Source: VRUE01 sp035997045 (GTDB lineage: Bacteria > Actinomycetota > Thermoleophilia > Solirubrobacterales > 70-9). From it: a stretch of 19,388 nt of DNA. Position 1 is the stretch's first letter, and each line of letters begins with the position of its first letter. The DNA is taken from contig DASYIY010000061.1 in assembly GCA_035997045.1 (NCBI GenBank), positions 1 through 19,388 on the forward strand, written 5' to 3'. Positions 1 through 7,084 of this stretch are shown one piece after another. The translations under genes and the position numbers were made by a program. The notes under the pieces are model-generated. The model had not been told where the DNA came from. It worked only from the letters and a program-made list of their open reading frames with translations, and searched no databases.

Positions 1-1
1 C

Positions 2-568
2 CCGGCGGTCTTCTACCCGCCCAACTTCGACCGCGAATACACCGAGTGCTACGGCTTCTCGCTCGAGGACATCTTCGCCTTCGGCCTCAAACTGATCCGC
101 CAGCGCTGGCGCACGATCGGCTACCCGACCGAGGAGATGCCGCCCGGGGTCTTCCCCTTCGACCCCGAGGCCAGCGCCGAGGAGGTCGCCCAGAACCAAG
201 TCAAGCTGATGGAGGCCGGCATCCTCGGCCCTCCCGAGGCGGTCCCGCAGTCCACCCCCGAGATGCAGCGCCTCTACTTCGACGTGGTCAAGCGCGCCGC
301 CAACCCAAAGGCCGCCAACGGCTCGCCGCTCGTCTACCAGTGGCGCTTCGACGACGCCGACCCCTGGCACGTGGTGATCGACAACGGCTCGACCCGGGCG
401 GAACCGGGCGAAGCGCCGAACCCGACGCTGACGCTGGAGGCCAAGTGGGCCGACTTCGTCGGGATGAGCAAGCCCGACGCGAACCCGGTCAAGATGCTAC
501 TGACCCGCCGCATCCGCCCCCGCGGCTCGATCCGCGAGATCGCCCGGATGCGAAAGGTCTTCGGCTAG
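2..568 (+). CDS. SCP2 sterol-binding-domain protein, 3' part of gene
   Basis: The frame is open from the left edge to a TAG at 566-568, so the N-terminus is missing. About 188 residues are visible. The C-terminal ~100 residues look like an SCP2 sterol/lipid-transfer domain: a beta-rich stretch (YQWRFDDADPWHVVIDNG), then TLTLEAKWADFVGM, a short helix ending in KMLLTRRIRPRGS, and a final helix ending RKVFG. SCP2 domains bind lipids or acyl-CoA in a hydrophobic tunnel. The upstream ~90 residues contain NFDREYTECYGFSLEDIF followed by an amphipathic stretch (GLKLIRQRWRTIGYP), which I do not recognise. The protein is therefore probably a fusion in which SCP2 serves as a lipid-binding C-terminal module. 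It converges on the amidase gene with only 4 nt between the stop codons. The domain call is moderate and the role of the whole protein is unknown. Confidence 0.6.
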   Translation, partial: PAVFYPPNFDREYTECYGFSLEDIFAFGLKLIRQRWRTIGYPTEEMPPGVFPFDPEASAEEVAQNQVKLMEAGILGPPEAVPQSTPEMQRLYFDVVKRAANPKAANGSPLVYQWRFDDADPWHVVIDNGSTRAEPGEAPNPTLTLEAKWADFVGMSKPDANPVKMLLTRRIRPRGSIREIARMRKVFG

Positions 569-572
569 GCCG

Positions 573-1982
573 CTAGGAAACGGGCGGACGCGCGTCCGCC
601 CAGGGCCGCTCGGCCTCGAGCTGAGCGGCCAGCGAGATCAGGGTCGCCTCGTCGCCGGGGCGGCCGACGATCTGGACCGCCAGCGGCATGCCGTCGTCGG
701 CGAAGCCGGTCGGAACCGACATCGACGGGTTGCCGAGGTGGTTCCAGGGGATGCAGTAGGGATAGAAGCGGCTCATCCCGATCACCGTGCGCAACGCGCC
801 CTGGCCCTCCCAGCGGCGTATCGGCAGTGCCGTGCCGCCCATCACCGGGGTGATCAGGGCGTCGAAGGAGTCGAAGAGGGAGTTGATCCGGGCCGCGTCG
901 GCCTCGCGGCCGCGCAGCGCGCGCTCGAAGAGCGCGTCCGGAAGGAGGTTCCCCAAACGGCCGAAACCGCGCGTGCGCCCTTCCAGTCGCTCTGGATGGG
1001 GAACTTCATCGACGGTCTCGGCGACGCCGCGCAGGAAGCGCGGCGTGATGTTGTTGCCGACGTTGCCCCAGGCGGGATCGCGCTGGGTCACCTCATGGCC
1101 AAGCGAGCGCATCAGATCGGCAGCGTCGGCCACCGCCTGCTTGACATCATCCGAGACGGTTGGCGGGGCGACGGCGCGGGGAGCGAGGGTGGAGTAGGCG
1201 ACGCGCAGCTTGCCGGGAAGGGATTTGGCCGACTCGACGAAGGGACGCTCGGGAGGCGGCGGCGCCCCGGGCTCCTGCGAGCCACCCGAGGTGACGTCGA
1301 GCCAGAGCGCCGTGTCGATCACGGATCTGCTGACGCAGCCGTTGACCGCGAGCCCGTTCCAGTATTCGAGCCCGGGAGCAAACGAGATCCGGCCCAGTGT
1401 CGGCTTCAGGCCGAAGAGCCCGCACGACGCGGCGGGGAGCCGGATCGAGCCGCCGCCATCGCCGGCCGAGGCGATCGGCACCAACCCGGCGGCCACCGCG
1501 GCCGCCGATCCGCCGCTCGAGCCCGCGGGGCTGCGCTGCAGGTTCCAGGGGTTGCGGCTGACGCCGTTGGTGGCCGACTCGGTGAAGCCACAGATCGCCA
1601 GCTCGGGCAACAGGGTGAGGCCGACGATGATCGCGCCGGCCTCGCGCAGGCGCCGCACCATCTCGCAATCTGCGCTCGCCGGCTCGGTGAAGGCGTCGGT
1701 GCCGTGCAGATTGATCTCGCCGGCGACGTCGCTTTCGTCCTTGATCGCGATCGGCACGCCGAGCAGCGGCCGTTCGTCGCCCGCCTTGAGCCGGGCTTCA
1801 GCCTGCTCGGCTTCGAGCAGCGCTTTCTCGCCCATCACCTTGCGGAAGGCGTTCAGCTGGGGGTCGATTCGAGCGATCCGCTCGAGGCAGAGCTGCACCA
1901 GCTCGCTCGGCGAGACGTCCCCCGCCCGCACCATCTCCGCCTGCTTCGCCGCTCCGGCGAAAGCTAGATCGTCACCACCCAT
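573..1982 (-). CDS. Amidase, amidase-signature (AS) family
   Basis: This 469-residue protein hydrolyses an amide bond using the Ser-cisSer-Lys triad of the amidase-signature family. The triad is visible: Lys81 in GVPIAIKDE, the cis-Ser at about 155 in SPAGSSGGSAAAVAAG, and the nucleophile Ser179 in GDGGGSIRLPAA. The spacing (+74, +24) is close to that of fatty-acid amide hydrolase (+75, +24). Length is normal for the family and there is no signal peptide, so it is probably cytoplasmic. No GatB or GatC partner is adjacent, and the sequence reads as a free-standing amidase rather than GatA; the substrate cannot be predicted. It starts at ATG 18 nt after the stop of the upstream MMPL transporter, with no convincing Shine-Dalgarno, so it is probably the last gene of the tetR-MMPL-amidase operon. 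Confidence 0.92.
   Translation of the reverse strand: MGGDDLAFAGAAKQAEMVRAGDVSPSELVQLCLERIARIDPQLNAFRKVMGEKALLEAEQAEARLKAGDERPLLGVPIAIKDESDVAGEINLHGTDAFTEPASADCEMVRRLREAGAIIVGLTLLPELAICGFTESATNGVSRNPWNLQRSPAGSSGGSAAAVAAGLVPIASAGDGGGSIRLPAASCGLFGLKPTLGRISFAPGLEYWNGLAVNGCVSRSVIDTALWLDVTSGGSQEPGAPPPPERPFVESAKSLPGKLRVAYSTLAPRAVAPPTVSDDVKQAVADAADLMRSLGHEVTQRDPAWGNVGNNITPRFLRGVAETVDEVPHPERLEGRTRGFGRLGNLLPDALFERALRGREADAARINSLFDSFDALITPVMGGTALPIRRWEGQGALRTVIGMSRFYPYCIPWNHLGNPSMSVPTGFADDGMPLAVQIVGRPGDEATLISLAAQLEAERPWADARPPVS
582..601. repeat. Perfect 20-bp palindrome between convergent gene ends
   Basis: GGGCGGACGCGCGTCCGCCC is fully self-complementary. It lies 13 nt past the stop of the SCP2-domain gene and overlaps the last codons of the oppositely oriented amidase gene. 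RNA from either strand could fold a GC-only hairpin of up to 9 bp. There is no T-tract, so it is not a canonical intrinsic terminator. It could slow polymerase or protect 3' ends at this convergent junction, or be a protein-binding dyad. Confidence 0.55.
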
Positions 1983-2000
1983 GACCGGCAGCCTATTGGC

Positions 2001-4193
2001 TCAGGTCAGCTCCGGCTCGGGCTCGGGCGTGGCGCCACTCTCGAAGCTGAGGTCGGGCAGGGCGCGGTCGAGCCAGGACGGCATCCACCAGTTCCAGCTG
2101 CCCAGCAGCTTCATCGCCGCCGGCACCAGGATCAAGCGGACAAGCGTTGCGTCGAGCGCGATCGCCACCGCGCAGCCGAGGCCGAGCTCCTTGATCGAGG
2201 GCACGCCGGTGAGCACGAAGACGGAGAAGACCGCGGTCATGATCAGCGCCGCCGAGGAGATCGTGCGGGCGCTGGTCGAGAGCCCTTCGGCGACGGCGCG
2301 CTCGTTGTCGCCGTGCTCCAGGTAGTGCTCGCGGATGCGCGACATCAGGAAGACCTCGTAGTCCATCGAGAGGCCGAAGACGATGGCGAAGATCAGCGGC
2401 ACATTGATCGTGTCGAGCGCGCCCTGGCTTTCGAAGCCGAGCAGGCTGGAGAACCAGCCCCACTGGAAGATCGCGACGAGGACGCCGAACGCCGCCCCGA
2501 TCGAGAGTAGGTTCATCAGCACCGCCTTCAGCGGTAGCAGCAGCGAGCGCAGCATCACCATCAGCACCAGGTAGCTGAGCGCCAGCACGAAGAGCACGAT
2601 CTTCCACATCGAGCCGCTGATCTGGCTTCGCGCGTCCTGACTGCGAGCGGTTTCGCCGCCGACGTCGACCGTGGCGATCCGGCTCAGCTCGGTGTGCGGC
2701 ACGACGCTGTCGCTCAACCGCGAGACCAGGGCGATCGTCGCATCGGACTCGCTGGGAGTGATCGGCGTCGCCTGGATCAGGACGTCGTTGCCGGCGTAGG
2801 AGGGCGGGGCGACGGAGCTGACCCCCGGAGTTGCCTCGATCGTGCGAGCGAAGCCGGCCACGGCGGCGCGGTCCGGCCGCGAGCCTTCGAACATCGCGAC
2901 GATCTGCACCGGATCGGTGCCGCCGCCCAGCTGCTTGGAGGCGAGTTCATTGCCCACCCGGACGTCGCTGTCCTTGGGGAACTGCGTCAGCGCCTGGGTG
3001 CCGGTCTGTATGGAGAGCAGCGGGATCGCCAGCGTGAGCAGCACCGCGGAGACGCCGATCACGGCGCGCCACGGATGGGCCATGACACTGGTTGTCCAGC
3101 GAACCCAGAAAGCCTCGCGGTCGGGGCGCGGTCCGCGACGGCGGAAGACGCCGAGTACCTTGGCGACGACGCCGCCGGGCAGGACGCGATCGCCGAGCAT
3201 CGCGATCAGCGCCGGCAGCAGGGTCACCGCAGTCAGGATCGAGACGGCGACCACGGTCATCGCCCCCAGCGCCATCGAGCGCAACGCCTGGTTGTCGACC
3301 ATCCAGAGGCCGGCGAGCGAGACGATCACGGCGAGGCCGGAGAAGGCCACCGCCAGCCCCGAAGTCGAGAGCGCCTGGGCGCGCGCCTCCTCTGGATCGC
3401 GTCCGCTCGCCCGCTCCTCGCGGTAGCGGGCGAGGATGAACAGCGAGTAGTCGATCGCCACCCCGATTCCGATCATCGAAGCCATGTTGGTGACGAAGAC
3501 CGAGGTCTCCATATTCAGCGAGATGAAGTAGATCAGCGCCCCGGTAACGATCACGCTGACGAAGCCGAGCACCAGCGGCAGCGCCGCGGCGGCCAGCGAG
3601 CCGAAGACGACGAGCAGGATGATCGCGACGATCGGGAAGCCGCCGGCCTCGGCTTTGGAAAGGTCCTTCTTCGAAAGCTCCTGCATGCCGGCCCAGATCG
3701 TCGGCTGCCCGGCCAGGTAAGTGGTGACGCCGGCGGTCGCGGTGCCCGGATCGAGGTCTTCGCGCAGCGTCGCGGCGGAGTCGATCTGGCGATCGGAGGA
3801 CTGTTCGCTGTGCAGGGGCAGCATTGCGGTCCCCTTCTGCTGCAGGGAAAGCTCGGCCCGGTGCGCCGTAGCCGGCGGCAGGGTCACTTCGTCGAGCTTC
3901 GCGACCGCGCGGCGCACGCGCCCGACCGCAGCGGCGCGCGCGGCCTTGCCGGCGCCGGATTCGGCTTGCAGCAGCACCACGATGCCGCCGGTCTTGGTGC
4001 TGAAGTCATTCTTGAGCGAGTCGCTGACCGCCTTCGACTCGCTGCCCGGCACGTCGAAACCGCCCCCGGTGAGGTGATCGGTCTGGTGCGAGGCGATCGG
4101 CAGAGCCAGCGCAAGAACGACGACCCAGGCGAGCACCACCCAGCGGCGGCGGCGGCCGAGGAACCCTGCTAGTTGGACCATGAACTCACGCAT
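2001..4193 (-). CDS. MMPL/RND-family membrane transporter
   Basis: This ~730-residue integral membrane protein has two tandem MMPL domains. Each has an N-terminal hydrophobic helix (first: WVVLAWVVVLALALPI), a large extracytoplasmic domain and a block of about five membrane segments. The proton-relay Asp-Tyr pairs of MmpL proteins are present in both halves: GVAIDYSLFILARYREER near residue 257 and FGLSMDYEVFLMSRIREH near residue 620, counting from a TTG at 4220. Such proteins use the proton gradient to export lipids or hydrophobic compounds. The longest frame starts at that TTG. I prefer the in-frame ATG at 4193 because MREFMVQLAGFLGRRRRW is a typical short cytoplasmic lead, but neither start has a clear Shine-Dalgarno. 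A GGCTGG-TTGG-CCAGCC dyad (4195-4210) abuts this ATG. The gene follows tetR by tens of nt, so it is probably TetR-controlled. The cargo is unknown. Confidence 0.93.
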   Translation of the reverse strand: MREFMVQLAGFLGRRRRWVVLAWVVVLALALPIASHQTDHLTGGGFDVPGSESKAVSDSLKNDFSTKTGGIVVLLQAESGAGKAARAAAVGRVRRAVAKLDEVTLPPATAHRAELSLQQKGTAMLPLHSEQSSDRQIDSAATLREDLDPGTATAGVTTYLAGQPTIWAGMQELSKKDLSKAEAGGFPIVAIILLVVFGSLAAAALPLVLGFVSVIVTGALIYFISLNMETSVFVTNMASMIGIGVAIDYSLFILARYREERASGRDPEEARAQALSTSGLAVAFSGLAVIVSLAGLWMVDNQALRSMALGAMTVVAVSILTAVTLLPALIAMLGDRVLPGGVVAKVLGVFRRRGPRPDREAFWVRWTTSVMAHPWRAVIGVSAVLLTLAIPLLSIQTGTQALTQFPKDSDVRVGNELASKQLGGGTDPVQIVAMFEGSRPDRAAVAGFARTIEATPGVSSVAPPSYAGNDVLIQATPITPSESDATIALVSRLSDSVVPHTELSRIATVDVGGETARSQDARSQISGSMWKIVLFVLALSYLVLMVMLRSLLLPLKAVLMNLLSIGAAFGVLVAIFQWGWFSSLLGFESQGALDTINVPLIFAIVFGLSMDYEVFLMSRIREHYLEHGDNERAVAEGLSTSARTISSAALIMTAVFSVFVLTGVPSIKELGLGCAVAIALDATLVRLILVPAAMKLLGSWNWWMPSWLDRALPDLSFESGATPEPEPELT

Positions 4194-4269
4194 TGGCTGG
4201 TTGGCCAGCCTTTCGGACAAACGGCCAGGCGTCTGTGAAGAGCATCACTCTTGACCGCTGGAGCGGCCG

Positions 4270-4878
4270 CTACTCGTCGATCAGGAGGTAGCGACCGGAG
4301 GCCGCGGCAACCGCGAGGCCGGCGCCGATGTCGCGCTCGGCGTCGGAGAGTGCCTGCAGGGCGAAGCCGTCGGCGATCGCGAAGAGGTAGGAGACGATCG
4401 CCTCGGCGTCGTGACGCAGGCTGAGCACGCCCTCCCGCTCCTTTGCCCGCAGCACCTCGGCGACGTGGGAACGGGTGCGCTCGAAGAGCTGGCCAACCTC
4501 GTGCTGGATCTCGGGGTTGCGGCGGCCGGCGCTGAAGAGCTCGTAGAGGAGCAGGAAGAAGGCTGGCTCGTTCTCGATCATGTCGGTGAGGTTGGCGAGC
4601 AGAACGTCGATCACGTCGTCGACCGTCTGCGCTTTGCCCAGTGGCTCGTCGAGCCGCGCGACGCGGATCTCAGCATCGCGTCGCACCACCTCGACCAGCA
4701 GCCTCTCCTTGGTGCCGAAGTAATAGTGGAGAAGGCCGCGACTTACCCCCGCCTCGCGGGCGACGTGCTCGAAAGTCGAGCCCGCGGCACCGCGCTTGGC
4801 GACGCTGTCGCGCATCGCATCGACGATGCGCTGCGCCTTCTCGCCGCTCAGCTCACGCTGCTTGGTCGCCGCCTCCAT
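4270..4878 (-). CDS. TetR/AcrR-family transcriptional regulator
   Basis: This 202-residue protein has an N-terminal TetR helix-turn-helix at about residues 15-60. The family signature runs TFEHVAREAGVSRGLLHYYF, followed by GTKERLL. The rest is an all-helical ligand-binding and dimerisation domain without a recognisable sub-family. It is the first gene of the minus-strand run tetR-MMPL-amidase, with about 50-75 nt to the transporter. This suggests it represses the transporter operon and is relieved by a hydrophobic ligand, as is common for TetR-transporter pairs. The ATG is preceded by TAAACT 6 nt upstream and by no Shine-Dalgarno, which fits a leaderless mRNA. A 19-bp near-palindrome covers this box and the start codon and is a good autoregulatory operator candidate. 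Length and architecture are normal. Confidence 0.94.
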   Translation of the reverse strand: MEAATKQRELSGEKAQRIVDAMRDSVAKRGAAGSTFEHVAREAGVSRGLLHYYFGTKERLLVEVVRRDAEIRVARLDEPLGKAQTVDDVIDVLLANLTDMIENEPAFFLLLYELFSAGRRNPEIQHEVGQLFERTRSHVAEVLRAKEREGVLSLRHDAEAIVSYLFAIADGFALQALSDAERDIGAGLAVAAASGRYLLIDE

Positions 4879-4893
4879 AAAGTCAGTTTACGG
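4875..4893 (-). promoter_or_regulatory. Candidate tetR operator over a leaderless promoter
   Basis: On the plus strand the site reads CCATAAA-GTCAG-TTTACGG, with 7-bp arms, one mismatch and a 5-nt spacer. On the minus strand it contains TAAACT, a TANNNT-type -10 box ending 6 nt before the tetR ATG, and it also includes that ATG. This geometry matches a leaderless promoter blocked by its own repressor. The dyad and spacing are seen directly; binding by this TetR is inferred. Confidence 0.55.
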
Positions 4894-4905
4894 AGCCAGG
4901 GCGGA

Positions 4906-5070
4906 TAGATGATCGGCGCCGAGGGGCGTGCCCGAGGGGGCGTGCCTGGCCAAGCTGGGCGCCGCACGCCGACGAGTGAATAGCAGCGCTATTCGCGAGG
5001 AGGTGGGTGGTGATCCAGTGCCGCGCCAGGCGCGTCATCCGCGGGCGCGGCACTCGGCGCCGATCATCTA
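4906..5070. repeat. 165-bp structured element with 18-bp perfect terminal inverted repeat
   Basis: 4906-4923 (TAGATGATCGGCGCCGAG) is the exact reverse complement of 5053-5070. Both ends carry TA, as after insertion at a TA target. Inside are further stems: 4939-4945 with 4964-4970 (7 bp), GAATAGC 4978-4984 with GCTATTC 4988-4994 (7 bp, 3-nt loop), and 5017-5027 with 5044-5054 (11 bp) capped by CGCG-TCATC-CGCG. A near-duplicate CGAGGGG(G)CGTGCC lies at the left. No coding frame fills it. The stop codon of the minus-strand gene on its right lies within the right arm, and the left arm covers the expected -35 region of tetR. It may be a miniature inverted-repeat element (TA-target, IS630/mariner style) or a structured RNA or 3'-UTR domain. 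Nothing here identifies a known RNA family. Confidence 0.6.
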
Positions 5071-5493
5071 GCTGCCGTTAATAGAAGTGGTGCTGGTGTA
5101 CTCGAACTCCTCCTCGGCGCCGAAGAGGGCGTCGAGCACGGTCTTGCGGGCGTCCTCGCTGACGATCAGGGCGACCACGGCGCCGACGATAGCGAGCAGA
5201 ACGATGCGGCCGAGGGGGCTCTTCTTGCGCTTCTTCGGCGCCCGCAGCCGCTCGGAGACATCGCGCAGGTTCTCAGCGGCAGTGTGCAGGTCGCGCTGCA
5301 CCTTCTTGTCGCTGGTGACCGCCTTGACCGCGCTGCCGTTGCTGGTTGCCCGGCCGTAGGCGCCCTTCGCGGCTTCAAAAGCGTTCTTGAGGCTGTCGCG
5401 CAGCTCTTCGTCCTCGACGAGACGCTGTAGGTAGGGGTTCTCGCGTGCGGTCGAATAAAGATCGGCGGCCTGGGTCGCCCGTGTCTTGCTCAT
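5068..5493 (-). CDS. Small single-pass membrane protein, function unknown
   Basis: The predicted protein has 141 residues. About the first 85 are charged and helical (ENPYLQRLVEDEELRDSLKNA and following), then comes a basic stretch KKRKKSP. A single membrane segment follows at about residues 95-112 (IVLLAIVGAVVALIV), and then a short acidic tail (FGAEEEFEYTSTT). The basic cluster before the membrane segment suggests a cytoplasmic N-terminus. The ATG has a good Shine-Dalgarno, GAGGAG with 5 nt spacing. It lies 46 nt downstream of the glycosyltransferase gene on the same strand and may be the last gene of that unit. The TAG stop coincides with the end of the 165-bp inverted-repeat element, so if that element inserted, the original C-terminus may have been longer. 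I do not recognise a named family. Confidence 0.75.
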   Translation of the reverse strand: MSKTRATQAADLYSTARENPYLQRLVEDEELRDSLKNAFEAAKGAYGRATSNGSAVKAVTSDKKVQRDLHTAAENLRDVSERLRAPKKRKKSPLGRIVLLAIVGAVVALIVSEDARKTVLDALFGAEEEFEYTSTTSINGS

Positions 5494-5539
5494 GCCTTCT
5501 CCTCGCTGGTATCTCCGGGACGGTCAGGATAACTCGAAA

Positions 5540-7081
5540 TCATTTCGGGCTGATGCCGTCTAGCAATACCCCATTGCTGTGGAAGCCAAGCGGGGCCTCG
5601 CGGATCGTCCGCAGCCGCAGCGGCTCCAGGCCCGGGCCCACGTGCGCGTAGCGGCGCACGTAGAGGCGACCGACCTGCTCGTAGCCGGCCTGGCGGAAGC
5701 CGGGTCCGAGCAGCCCGGCCGGGGGGGGCGGCGCCGGGCCGTCGGAGATGAAGTCGATTTCGCCGACCCACCACTGGAAGCCGTCGGAGGGCTGGACCTG
5801 GATCGATCCGGTCGAGAGGTAGTAGCGCAGGGAGGCCTCGCCCAGGGTCCAGGTGACCATCGCCCGCGGCACGGCCGGTTCGCCGATCGCGGCGGCGACC
5901 GAACTCCAGTCGGGCCGCTGCAGCGCCGGCGAGAGACTGGCCCAGACGGAGAACCCGAACGAGTAGGCGACCAGGGCCGCGGTGAGGATCGCGCCGCTGC
6001 GGCGGACACGTTGCAGGCTGAAGCCGACGGCCACGGCGACCAGCAGCGGCAGCAGCGCCGGCAGCAGGTTGCGGGCGAGGACGTAGTCCTTGTCCGGCGC
6101 GAGCAGGCCGAGGGCGACCGGCACGACCACCGTCACAGCCGCCAGCACGAGTGGGATGCCGGCGGCGCGGCGCTCGCGCCGCGCGCCGCACATCAGGACC
6201 AGCACCAGCGCCGCGACCGCGAGCAGGACGGGTACGACCGCCAGCAGCGGGTGCTCGGGCCGGGCGATGATGTCGCCCGTCTCCCCCACCATGAATGTGA
6301 GGCCGGTCTCCCAGATCCGATGGCCGAGGCTGAAGTTGCCGATCCACTCGGCGTGACCGATCGACATCTGGTGGATCGCCAGCGGCGCCAGCAGCAGTCC
6401 CGCCGCGGCGACGATCCCCAGGCCGGGCACCGTCTGGCGACCCCGGCGCCGCAGCAGCCAGAGCGCCTCGGCGGCGATCGGGAAGGCGGCGAAGTAATGG
6501 GTGCCAAGGGCCAGTGCCGAGGCGATTCCCCAGGCGATGAAGTCGCGACGACGGCCCCGGTCCAACGCTCGCACGAAGTAGAGCAGCGAGAGCGCGGTGA
6601 GCAGGGCGAAGAGTGCGTAGGCGCGGGCCTCCTGCGAGTACCAGAGCAGCATCGGGTTGACCGCGACCAGGGCCGCGGCGACGATCCCGGCGCGGCGGCC
6701 GCTCAGCTGCGCGCCGAGCAGGTAAGCGACCGGGACGGTGGCGACCCCGGCCAGGGCGGAGACCGAACGCAGGCCGGCCTCGCCGGTACCGGTTACTTGC
6801 GTCCAGAGCCAGGCCAGCGCGTAGTAGAGCGGCGGCGCCGACTCGCTGAAGCCGACTGCTTCCATCGCGTGCCAGAAGCCGTCGCGGAGGATGCGGCTGG
6901 CGGTGACGATCTCGTCGTGGTGGTAGCTCTGCACCCCGATGGTCGCGAAGCGCAGGGCCGCGGCGGCGACGGTCAGGCCGGCGACGATCCAGAAGGTTCG
7001 CGAGCGCGATCGCACTGCACCGGCGACCGCCTCCAGATACGTCGACAGGCTGCCCCTGCCCAGCGCCCCAGCGGCCTCCAT
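5540..7081 (-). CDS. GT39/PMT-like polytopic membrane glycosyltransferase
   Basis: This 513-residue, very hydrophobic protein has about ten predicted membrane segments, starting with WIVAGLTVAAAALRF. The GT-C hallmark is present: an acidic pair in the first extracytoplasmic loop (SYHHDEIV, Asp56-Glu57), followed by the SESAPPLYYALAWLW stretch. NPMLLWYSQEARAYALF near residues 138-155 is typical of PMT_2/GT39-like bacterial enzymes. Such enzymes move a sugar from a polyprenyl-phosphate donor to a protein or lipid outside the membrane. The hydrophilic C-terminal ~120 residues would lie outside the membrane. The acceptor is unknown. The start codon is 3 nt after the lon stop, with no separate Shine-Dalgarno, so it is probably translationally coupled to lon. 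This is an unusual partner for a protease gene. Confidence 0.88.
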   Translation of the reverse strand: MEAAGALGRGSLSTYLEAVAGAVRSRSRTFWIVAGLTVAAAALRFATIGVQSYHHDEIVTASRILRDGFWHAMEAVGFSESAPPLYYALAWLWTQVTGTGEAGLRSVSALAGVATVPVAYLLGAQLSGRRAGIVAAALVAVNPMLLWYSQEARAYALFALLTALSLLYFVRALDRGRRRDFIAWGIASALALGTHYFAAFPIAAEALWLLRRRGRQTVPGLGIVAAAGLLLAPLAIHQMSIGHAEWIGNFSLGHRIWETGLTFMVGETGDIIARPEHPLLAVVPVLLAVAALVLVLMCGARRERRAAGIPLVLAAVTVVVPVALGLLAPDKDYVLARNLLPALLPLLVAVAVGFSLQRVRRSGAILTAALVAYSFGFSVWASLSPALQRPDWSSVAAAIGEPAVPRAMVTWTLGEASLRYYLSTGSIQVQPSDGFQWWVGEIDFISDGPAPPPPAGLLGPGFRQAGYEQVGRLYVRRYAHVGPGLEPLRLRTIREAPLGFHSNGVLLDGISPK

Positions 7082-7084
7082 TGC

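Noticed and set aside
2694..4172. 492-codon plus-strand frame
   Set aside because: Antisense to the MMPL gene, with highly biased composition and no recognisable motif.
4195..4210. GGCTGG-TTGG-CCAGCC as a second TetR operator
   Set aside because: It shares nothing with the AT-centred dyad over the tetR start and may simply reflect coding or start-region bases. It is noted only as possible mRNA structure at the transporter start.
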